A stretch of DNA of 8,917 bases from DAOUMU01 sp034409055 (lineage in GTDB: Bacteria; Chloroflexota; Anaerolineae; 4572-78; J111): positions 1-8,917 of the forward strand of contig DAOUMU010000257.1 of NCBI GenBank assembly GCA_034409055.1, written 5' to 3'. Position 1 is the first letter of the stretch. Every line of letters begins with the position of its first letter. The translations under genes and the position numbers were made by a program. Below are positions 1 to 5,493 of the stretch, piece after piece. Under the pieces are notes generated by a model. The model saw only the letters and a list, made by a program, of their open reading frames with translations. It was not told where the DNA came from and ran no database searches.

Positions 1-771
1 TGAAACCTGCCACCTGCCACCTGCCATCTGCCACCTGCCACCTGCCATCTGCCACCTGTAACCTGTAACCTGCCACCTGTAACCTAACTCCCAAAGCGTA
101 TAAAGCCCCAGGGTCAGCAGAATGAAGAGCGTAATCTGGATGTGACCGGCCAGGGTGGCTATGGCCAGCACGGCACCGCTGGCAGCGGCCAGGCCATAGC
201 TTGACCTGGTCAGGCTGTGGTGAAAAAGCAGGAAGATGAGGGGCAGCCAGGCGGCCACGGCAATCATATTTAAGTTGCCAAAATGTACGATGAACAGATC
301 GCTAAATTCAAAAGCCAGGGCACCAGCCAAGGCGGCAATAGGAGCGATTGACCGGCCATTTTGTCGGGGAGGCGTTGGCCTTAACAAACGTAGACACAAG
401 TACATCGTCGTTCCGGCCAGCCAAAAGTGGAAGATAGCCACATATTCGAGCCACTCGTAAGTCAGTTCAGGTACCAGCCAGAAAAGGAGCAGGTTGATAG
501 GATAAAAAAGGCCGGATTGGATATCGGCGGCAAAGGGAGTGCCGCTGTAAAGATGGGGGTTCCAGAGCGGAATGATACCTCGCTGCAACTGTTCGGCGGC
601 GAAATGATAATTGGGATAGAGAAAGGGAACCAAATCACCCCCCCCGGCCGGCATCCAGGCGGTAGAAGTCAGTAGGACCTGCCAAAAAAAACCAACGGTG
701 ACCAGGGCTAACAAACCGGCGGCGGCGATAACCTCGACCAGGAACGACGAATGGCGAATGAAAAATGGCAA
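1..771 (-). CDS. YfhO-like polytopic membrane protein, 5' part only (runs off left edge)
   Basis: The minus frame is open from the in-frame stop at 835-837 to base 1, with no stop in the window, so the gene is partial at its 3' end. Taking TTG at 769-771 as start, 257 codons are visible. A first membrane helix lies at about residues 12-34. It is followed by an extracytoplasmic loop containing GGGD (43-46), then LWNPHLYSGTPF (69-80) and YPINLLLFWL, which is the loop signature of YfhO-type (GT-C-like) membrane proteins. Further helices follow, with an AGHIQ motif that matches the family's AGHPQ. Full-length relatives are much longer, often 700-900 residues. Family members are thought to transfer or handle lipid-linked sugars at the cell surface; the substrate here is unknown. 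After LYTLWELG the frame enters a 7-bp tandem repeat read as WQMAGGR units. The start is uncertain: no ATG and no good ribosome site precede helix 1, and the region is repeat-derived. Confidence 0.78.
   Translation of the reverse strand, partial: MPFFIRHSSFLVEVIAAAGLLALVTVGFFWQVLLTSTAWMPAGGGDLVPFLYPNYHFAAEQLQRGIIPLWNPHLYSGTPFAADIQSGLFYPINLLLFWLVPELTYEWLEYVAIFHFWLAGTTMYLCLRLLRPTPPRQNGRSIAPIAALAGALAFEFSDLFIVHFGNLNMIAVAAWLPLIFLLFHHSLTRSSYGLAAASGAVLAIATLAGHIQITLFILLTLGLYTLWELGYRWQVTGYRWQMAGGRWQMAGGRWQVS
5..88. repeat. Heptanucleotide tandem array (ACCTGCC units)
   Basis: Twelve consecutive 7-bp units start at base 5. Units are ACCTGCC, with variants ATCTGCC (26-32, 47-53) and ACCTGTA (54-60, 61-67, 75-81), and the last unit (82-88) is degenerate. 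A 21-bp higher-order unit (two ACCTGCC plus one ATCTGCC) occurs twice, at 12-32 and 33-53. On the minus strand the array is in frame with the YfhO-like gene and encodes repeated WQMAGGR/WQVTGYR heptapeptides. The array probably continues beyond base 1. Confidence 0.93.
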
Positions 772-895
772 GCCCTTATGCGCCGATTCGCTACATCTAC
801 CCTGTGGGTTCGCCAATTCGTTATTCACGATTCGCTATTCGCCAATTCGCCACATCTGCCCTGGGGGTTCGCCATTCGCCGATTCGCCGATTCCC
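739..895. repeat. Degenerate ATTCGCC-type array between two genes
   Basis: Units resembling ATTCGCC, 7-8 bp apart, fill about 780-895 (for example 873-895). The same word appears in the opposite orientation at 742-760 (GAACGACGAATGGCGAATG). The array covers the gap between the 438-residue protein gene and the YfhO-like gene and extends into the first codons of the latter, where it encodes FFIRHSSF. A 29-bp imperfect direct repeat sits inside it. No promoter or terminator is evident. Confidence 0.8.
787..874. repeat. 29-bp imperfect direct repeat pair
   Basis: Copies at 787-815 and 846-874 share the core ACATCTRCCCTG followed by a G-rich stretch and TTCGCCA. They differ at 3 of 29 positions and are offset by 59 bp. 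They are embedded in the ATTCGCC-type array, which suggests a larger segment was duplicated within it. Confidence 0.8.
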
Positions 896-898
896 TAC

Positions 899-2215
899 TC
901 AACCCTCAAAGGCGCGACCGGTACGAATGCGAGTATTGAGTTCAGCCTCGATGTCATAAGCATCACCGGTCAGCACTTCAAGCTGGCTGTTGGAATCTCG
1001 AATCGCCTGTTGATTGGCGGCGCTGATACCTTCTCCGATAATCGTTACCCGGTGAGCTTGTTTGGCCTCGTCTACGCTGAAGCCAACGGTCACCGAAAAG
1101 GCTAAGATATAATCTACGGCCAGGAGGAGATTGACCTGTCGCCCCCGGCTGTCGGGTGGACCAAAGAGCAGGTAGTGGTTGATACTCTTTTCGGGAGGGG
1201 GGATGGGGGTGTCGGGCACAACCAGGTTGATTTCGCGGCTGTTGGTTCCGTCCAGCGTAATATTATCCTGTCTGATATTCGTTTCGAAAACTTGAATGGA
1301 GTAAACACCTTCAGCCAGATCTGAAAAGCGATACTCGCCTGAGGGAGGAATACGCAGACTGGAGATGATATTGCCTTCTTTAATCAGCAGGAGCGTCCTA
1401 CCCTGTCCATTTGTCACCCGGCCAAAGATCGTACTGTCGTCGGGAATGGGGATGGCCAGGTTGAGAAAAACAGTTTTACTGCTGGAGCTCAGCCGGATAT
1501 TATCCTGGCTCACATCGGTGCCTACTATTTTCAGTCCATAGACGCCCAGCGGTAAATTCTCAAATCTAAAGGTCAGGTTGTGGTCCAGGACCTGTTCAGC
1601 AATGATTTTTCTGTCCTGCATCAAACGCACGATGTACCCTTCACCCCTTTCAACTCGCCCACTGATAACCCCATCAGCGACGGCTGTGGTCTTACGGGTG
1701 CGCTGGAAAACGACGTAAAAGGAGTGATGGCCCAGCGTGTTCAAAAGAGAGCCATCGGATAAAGGCTCATCGGGATGGGCGGTGTGAAGATTTTCAACGC
1801 GATCACTCTTATCGTTCGCGTCACGGCCCAAGCCCTTCATCCACACCGAAACAATTTGTCCAAAGTACATAGCGATATTACCGGCCGGTTCAAAATCCGG
1901 TTTATCCAGGGGAAGCGGGTCGGCCCGTTCGTGGGACTGCCGGCCTTGCCAGGTCCAGCCGGACCAGGCAAATGGATTTTTAATCCGTTGCCCTTGTTCG
2001 TCCAGGGCCTCGATGTAAACGTTGTGTTTACTAAAATTTTCACGGGGCAGCAGATGGTGGACCCCGATCACTTTCCAGTACGTCTCCCCTTCGGCCACGT
2101 CGTCGGCTACCACAATGCGTACGCCGTATTTTTGAGCCGCGTCATTAATTGGCTCGCGATTTTCTCTGGCGTTAAGTAAATATTCGGTATTGTATTGATG
2201 ATGATTAAAAGCCAT
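899..2215 (-). CDS. Modular soluble protein of unknown function (Chloroflexota-type N-terminal domain, two beta-sandwich-like repeats, conserved C-terminal module)
   Basis: The protein has 438 residues from ATG 2213-2215. An upstream GTG (2267-2269) would add 18 residues but overlaps the preceding gene, so the ATG is preferred; GAGAGG lies 12 nt before it. Residues about 10-175 form one conserved block containing YWKVIGVHHLLPREN, SGWTWQGR, ERADPLPLDKP, SDRVENLHT and GHHSFYVVFQRTRK; I know this block from Chloroflexota proteins but not by function. Residues about 180-256 and 260-334 are two related repeats, each with a GRV start, a FENLPLGVY or FSDLAEGVY turn and a QDNI-x-L end. They resemble carboxypeptidase-regulatory or SpaA-like beta sandwiches. 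After a proline-rich linker (PDTPIPPPE), a C-terminal block of about 90 residues begins HYLLFGPPDSRG and includes VGFSVDEAKQA and VTIIGEG. There is no signal peptide or membrane helix, so it is probably cytosolic. It follows the NERD-like gene by 29 bp and is probably co-transcribed. I assign no function. Confidence 0.88.
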   Translation of the reverse strand: MAFNHHQYNTEYLLNARENREPINDAAQKYGVRIVVADDVAEGETYWKVIGVHHLLPRENFSKHNVYIEALDEQGQRIKNPFAWSGWTWQGRQSHERADPLPLDKPDFEPAGNIAMYFGQIVSVWMKGLGRDANDKSDRVENLHTAHPDEPLSDGSLLNTLGHHSFYVVFQRTRKTTAVADGVISGRVERGEGYIVRLMQDRKIIAEQVLDHNLTFRFENLPLGVYGLKIVGTDVSQDNIRLSSSSKTVFLNLAIPIPDDSTIFGRVTNGQGRTLLLIKEGNIISSLRIPPSGEYRFSDLAEGVYSIQVFETNIRQDNITLDGTNSREINLVVPDTPIPPPEKSINHYLLFGPPDSRGRQVNLLLAVDYILAFSVTVGFSVDEAKQAHRVTIIGEGISAANQQAIRDSNSQLEVLTGDAYDIEAELNTRIRTGRAFEG

Positions 2216-2244
2216 GGTGGTCCGGTGCCTCTCTTTCGTTAATT

Positions 2245-2967
2245 TTAACGTGCTTTGACTGCCTGCCACTGACCACCGATGATTTTGGCCAGCGTTTGTC
2301 GTTGGTTAGCAGAGATATTTTTACTTTTGCCATACTCACGTAGATAAGCTTTTAACTCGTTGCTCCGCATAACCGGAATGGGTGGATCGTTGACCGTAAG
2401 TTCGGCTTCTTTGTTCGAGAAAATGATTAGCGGCTTTATTTCCGGTACTTCCTCCTCACCGGTTAAATTTTCACGCAGTAATTTGTGGAGCTTGCTGGCA
2501 TTATTTTCTGCTTCGGATATCGGTGCTCCCAGTCCTTCCTCGGCAAAGAATTTAAAAAATCGCCTCCAGGTAAATTTTCGAGAGAAGCGATGTCCGTTTA
2601 CCGTAATCTGACCATCGTGATGTTTGACCGTGATTGTGTACAGACGGCTGGGGGTCAGGAGGACGTGGGGGATGACCACGGTATAATTAAAGAGCATATG
2701 ATCGTTGCCAAATTTTTTGAGCGTGGTGGCCAAAACCTGGTCGGCTCGAGGCTCGCGTACCCAACGATTGACCAGATGAGAGCTGATTGTGGCAAAGACA
2801 AAGCCCAGTGCTAGCAGGATCAGGGTCAGCCGAAAATACTCGGGCTGGTTGATACTGAGAAAATTGGTAATTAGCCCGCCAATGAGAAACATCATTGTCA
2901 GGGGGGCAACTCGCTTGGCCCATTTACTACGGCTTTCGATAATGTCTGTGTTAGTGATAACTTTCAT
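2245..2967 (-). CDS. Two-helix membrane protein with degenerate NERD-like domain
   Basis: The protein has 240 residues. The start chosen is ATG 2965-2967, which overlaps the fabF stop as ATGA and so suggests translational coupling; an in-frame start 8 codons upstream lies inside fabF. Two hydrophobic segments at about residues 22-38 and 46-66 form a membrane hairpin. The soluble part (about 75-200) has the order expected of nuclease-related (NERD-like) domains: HVLLTPSRLYTITVKHHDGQI, then the LGAPISEAENNASKLHKLL helix, then KPLIIFSNKEAELTV and an ELKAYLREY helix. The acidic residues usually expected (Asp before the 'hvvi' strand and Glu in E-x-K) appear replaced: the strand reads IPHVLL and the later motif ITVK. 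The fold is therefore likely, but nuclease activity is doubtful. The C-terminal helix (QRQTLAKIIGG) is basic. Its role is unknown; the position suggests a membrane-associated partner of the lipid genes, which is inference. Confidence 0.82.
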   Translation of the reverse strand: MKVITNTDIIESRSKWAKRVAPLTMMFLIGGLITNFLSINQPEYFRLTLILLALGFVFATISSHLVNRWVREPRADQVLATTLKKFGNDHMLFNYTVVIPHVLLTPSRLYTITVKHHDGQITVNGHRFSRKFTWRRFFKFFAEEGLGAPISEAENNASKLHKLLRENLTGEEEVPEIKPLIIFSNKEAELTVNDPPIPVMRSNELKAYLREYGKSKNISANQRQTLAKIIGGQWQAVKAR

Positions 2968-4253
2968 TGGTATTTTCCAAGAACTAAACAAGAATTTTGT
3001 CCGCCCAGACCAAAAGAATTAGAGAGAGCAATGTTTACTTGATGTTGGCGGGCCTGGTTAGGCACGTAATCCAGGTCGCAGGCGGGATCGGGATTTTGGT
3101 AATTGATGGTTGGATGGATGGTGTTAGTTTCGATGGCCTTGATACAGGCCAGGGCCTCAATAGCCCCGGCTGCGCCAAAGGTGTGCCCAATCATACTCTT
3201 GGTTGAGCTGATTGGTATTTCATAGGCTCGCTTGCCAAAAACGTATTTAATGGCATAAGTTTCGGCGGCGTCACCCAGCGGGGTGCTGGTTCCGTGCGCG
3301 TTGATGTAATCAATCTCGGTCAAACTCACTCCGGCATCCTGTAGCGCCCATTGCATAGCCCGGATGGCTCCCCTTGAGTCGGGGTCAGGCGCAGCGATGT
3401 GATAGGTATCGGAAGAATGAGCCCCACCCAACACCTCAGCATAAATGTGAGCGCCTCGGGCCAGGGCCTGTTCCAGTCGCTCCAGGATAAACATAGCACA
3501 TCCTTCGCCAATGACAAAACCATCGCGGTTAGCGTCAAAGGGCCGGGAAGCCCCACCGGGTTCCTCATTACGGATCGAGAGCGCCCGCATAGCGATAAAG
3601 CCGGCCAGAGTTACTTCGGTCACAGCCGCTTCGGTACCGCCGGCAATCATAATATCACAGTGGCCACGCTTAATCACCTCGGCGGCCTCGGCAATGGCCA
3701 TACTACCGGCTGCGCAGGCGGTGGCCGTGGTGTTGGTATAACCCTGAGCATTTAGCTTAACGCAGGTATGAAAAGTTGACAAATTTGGCAGGGCTGCCGG
3801 TAAGGAAAAAGGGCTGACTTTACTTAAGCCCTGGTTCAGGTAAACTTTTATGCCCAGCTCGGCTCTATCAAAGCCCCCCATGGCTGTGCCCAGGAAAACC
3901 CCACTTTTTTCAGCCAACCGGTCTTCAAGAGGATAGGGTAAACCGGCATCTTCCATCGCTTGCATAGCCGTAGCCACAGCCAGATGGGCGCAACGGGCCA
4001 TTCGTCTGGCCTCTTTAGGGGAGATATAGAGGTGAGGATTAAAATTCTTAACCTCACCAGCAAAGCGAACGGCCAGATTTTTAGGATCAAAGTGAGTAAT
4101 CTGATCAATGCCGGTTTGACCCTTAACCAGATTTTGCCAGGTTTCATTGGCAGAATGTCCCACTGGCGTAATAGCCCCCATCCCGGTGATGACCACTCGG
4201 TTGTGATTGGATTTAGAAGACATCGCCCCGGTAGATTTTGAATGGTGATGCAA
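2964..4253 (-). CDS. fabF: 3-oxoacyl-[acyl-carrier-protein] synthase II (KAS II)
   Basis: This is a thiolase-fold condensing enzyme. It joins malonyl-ACP to acyl-ACP with loss of CO2, the chain-elongating step of type II fatty acid synthesis in the cytosol. With the TTG start at 4251-4253 it has 429 residues. RVVITGMGAITPVG lies near the N-terminus. The nucleophile is Cys180 in TATACAAGS. His320 is in NAHGTSTPLGD, and Lys352 and His357 are in STKSMIGHTFGAAGA, so the Cys-His-His set is complete. The C-terminal motif reads NSFGLGGQN where FabF usually has NSFGFGG, so the gatekeeper Phe is Leu. TTG is chosen because GAGGAG sits 6 nt before it. ATG 4221-4223 would give 419 residues, closer to E. 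coli FabF, but has no ribosome site. The gene follows plsX by 51 bp in the same direction, a pairing common in lipid clusters, and overlaps the next gene by ATGA. Confidence 0.97.
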   Translation of the reverse strand: MHHHSKSTGAMSSKSNHNRVVITGMGAITPVGHSANETWQNLVKGQTGIDQITHFDPKNLAVRFAGEVKNFNPHLYISPKEARRMARCAHLAVATAMQAMEDAGLPYPLEDRLAEKSGVFLGTAMGGFDRAELGIKVYLNQGLSKVSPFSLPAALPNLSTFHTCVKLNAQGYTNTTATACAAGSMAIAEAAEVIKRGHCDIMIAGGTEAAVTEVTLAGFIAMRALSIRNEEPGGASRPFDANRDGFVIGEGCAMFILERLEQALARGAHIYAEVLGGAHSSDTYHIAAPDPDSRGAIRAMQWALQDAGVSLTEIDYINAHGTSTPLGDAAETYAIKYVFGKRAYEIPISSTKSMIGHTFGAAGAIEALACIKAIETNTIHPTINYQNPDPACDLDYVPNQARQHQVNIALSNSFGLGGQNSCLVLGKYQ

Positions 4254-4259
4254 GATGTT

Positions 4260-4265
4260 CTCCTC
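4260..4265 (-). promoter_or_regulatory. Shine-Dalgarno GAGGAG deciding the fabF start
   Basis: GAGGAG on the minus strand is 6 nt upstream of TTG 4251-4253 and about 36 nt upstream of ATG 4221-4223. The spacing fits the TTG and is too long for the ATG, so it supports the longer FabF N-terminus. Confidence 0.6.
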
Positions 4266-4304
4266 TGGAGGGAAAGTTGGCAAAGCAAGGCAGGGGATGT
4301 CTCC

Positions 4305-5327
4305 TTAGCTATCAGCCACTACTTCTTTCATGTTGAATGTTTTTAGACCGTTTTCAATGGCTTGGACAATATTGCTTTCCCTGGCCTGTTTAGCCACTCG
4401 GATAGCGTTGCGAATAGCATAAGGATCGGAACGTCCGTGGGCTACAACAACAACACCGTTGACTCCCAGCAGGGGACCACCCCCAAATTCTCGATAATCT
4501 AACTTAGTTCGCAAAGCCTTAAATGCCCCCTGAGCCAGTAGCGCCCCTAATAGGGCTGTCGGTCGGGTTCTTATCTCCTCCTCAAGAATTTTCTGAATCA
4601 TCCAGGCCACCCCTTCAGCTCCTTTAATGTAAACATTGCCAGTAAAGCCATCGGTAACAATCACATCGGCCAGACCGGCCGGAATATCTTTACCTTCGAC
4701 GTTGCCAATGAAATTGAGATTGCTTTTTTTGAGCATCGGGGAAACTGTCTGGATTAATGTACTGCCTTTGGCTTCCTCTTCACCTGTGGAAAGAAGCCCC
4801 ACTCGGGGATTGGGAATGTTTAAGACTTGACGGGCATAGTGATACCCCATAACAGCAAACTGAAGCAGATATTCCGGGCGAACGTCGGTGTTAGCTCCGA
4901 TATCCAGCAAACAGCAGTAGCCATATTCGGAATTATTGGGGAAGACGGTGCTGAGGGCCGGGCGCTTGATGCCTTTGATACGCCCCAAACCAAACAAAGC
5001 GGCCGCCAGCGCCCCCCCTGAGTTACCAGCCGTGACAAAAGCATCACTTTCCCCCGCCTTTACGGCGCGCAAGGCAACGGCCATCGAGGAGTCTTTTTTA
5101 CTTTTGACTGCCGCAGCAGGGTGTTCATGCATCTCAATAACTTCACTGGCGGGAATGATGGGTAAGTCCAGGCCAGTTGTGTTATGTTTAGCCAGTCGAA
5201 GTTCGATGAGCTCAGGTTGACCAACCAACTGCACAGTCAGACCAAAATCACGGGCAGCCCATACCGCCCCTTGAACTGTTGCCACCGGGGCTTGATCACC
5301 GCCCATAGCGTCCAGGGCAATTTTCAT
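4305..5327 (-). CDS. plsX: Phosphate acyltransferase PlsX
   Basis: PlsX makes acyl-phosphate from acyl-ACP and phosphate; a PlsY-type enzyme then acylates glycerol-3-phosphate, starting phospholipid synthesis. It is a peripheral membrane enzyme. The 340-residue length is normal for the family. Diagnostic motifs are in order: IALDAMGGDQAP (3-14), VTAGNSGGALAAA (98-110), LLDIGANTDVRPEYL (140-154), GLLSTGEEEAKG (177-188), NFIGNVEGKDIP (205-216), DVIVTDGFTGNVYIK (221-235) and FGGGPLLGVNGVVVVAHG (281-298). The frame opens 32 codons earlier, but ATG 5325-5327 is preceded by AAGGAGA with 4 nt spacing and begins the family's MKIALDAMGGD. A strong promoter lies about 60 nt upstream, so plsX probably heads the transcript plsX-fabF-NERD-like-modular protein. 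fabD, fabG and acpP, often found between plsX and fabF, are absent here. Confidence 0.98.
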   Translation of the reverse strand: MKIALDAMGGDQAPVATVQGAVWAARDFGLTVQLVGQPELIELRLAKHNTTGLDLPIIPASEVIEMHEHPAAAVKSKKDSSMAVALRAVKAGESDAFVTAGNSGGALAAALFGLGRIKGIKRPALSTVFPNNSEYGYCCLLDIGANTDVRPEYLLQFAVMGYHYARQVLNIPNPRVGLLSTGEEEAKGSTLIQTVSPMLKKSNLNFIGNVEGKDIPAGLADVIVTDGFTGNVYIKGAEGVAWMIQKILEEEIRTRPTALLGALLAQGAFKALRTKLDYREFGGGPLLGVNGVVVVAHGRSDPYAIRNAIRVAKQARESNIVQAIENGLKTFNMKEVVADS

Positions 5328-5331
5328 AAAA

Positions 5332-5338
5332 TCTCCTT
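5332..5338 (-). promoter_or_regulatory. Shine-Dalgarno AAGGAGA of plsX
   Basis: A near-perfect ribosome binding site 4 nt from ATG 5325-5327. It settles the plsX start against the upstream in-frame codon at 5421-5423. Confidence 0.85.
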
Positions 5339-5386
5339 GCGGATTTAAAAATGCAAGTGCTGTAATCAAATTGGTGCGTTGTGAAG

Positions 5387-5456
5387 CAAGCTGAATTATA
5401 ACATATACCCTATTACCCTGCAATCAGATATGAGTGGGAGGTAATTATTCAGCTTG
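5387..5456. repeat. Perfect 10-bp inverted repeat enclosing the plsX promoter
   Basis: CAAGCTGAAT at 5387-5396 and its exact complement ATTCAGCTTG at 5447-5456 are 50 bp apart. One arm overlaps the end of the -10 box and the predicted start site; the other lies upstream of the -35 box. The arrangement could be a pair of operator half-sites or a long-loop cruciform. It does not match the FapR operator as I know it. Confidence 0.7.
5395..5423 (-). promoter_or_regulatory. Sigma70-type promoter of plsX
   Basis: On the minus strand, TTGCAG (5418-5423) is separated by exactly 17 bp from a consensus TATAAT (5395-5400). TG one base before the hexamer makes it an extended -10. Transcription would start near 5388, giving a leader of about 60 nt to the plsX ATG. 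The -10 is perfect and the -35 matches TTGACA at 4 of 6 positions. Activity is inferred. Confidence 0.82.
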
Positions 5457-5493
5457 TAGGGGAATAACGGCTTAGTAAAAGGGCCAGGAACCT

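Noticed and set aside
5..88. CRISPR array
   Set aside because: Units are 7 bp with no spacers; this is a simple tandem repeat.
236..675. Plus-strand ORFs at the left end
   Set aside because: The minus strand carries an uninterrupted YfhO-like reading frame with clear helices and family motifs. The plus-strand peptides are low-complexity shadows.
698..1105. 135-residue plus-strand ORF across the ATTCGCC-type array
   Set aside because: Its sequence is mostly translated repeat (IRYSPIRH-like) plus antisense of the modular protein's C-terminus. Stop-free heptamers make such ORFs expected.
1775..2179. 134-residue plus-strand ORF
   Set aside because: It lies wholly inside the well-supported minus-strand modular protein gene, has no recognisable motif, and is antisense to conserved blocks such as ERADPLPLDKP.
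2216..2269. 18-residue N-terminal extension of the modular protein from GTG 2267-2269
   Set aside because: It overlaps the end of the preceding gene, is not like the conserved block, and ATG 2213-2215 begins the MAFNHHQYNTEYLL sequence I associate with this family.
3399..3755. 118-residue plus-strand ORF inside fabF
   Set aside because: It is antisense to the catalytic core of fabF; the reading frame is explained by codon bias of the real gene.
5328..5423. 32-residue N-terminal extension of PlsX
   Set aside because: It would cover the promoter -10 and the predicted transcription start. The family start MKIALDAMGGD has an excellent ribosome site.
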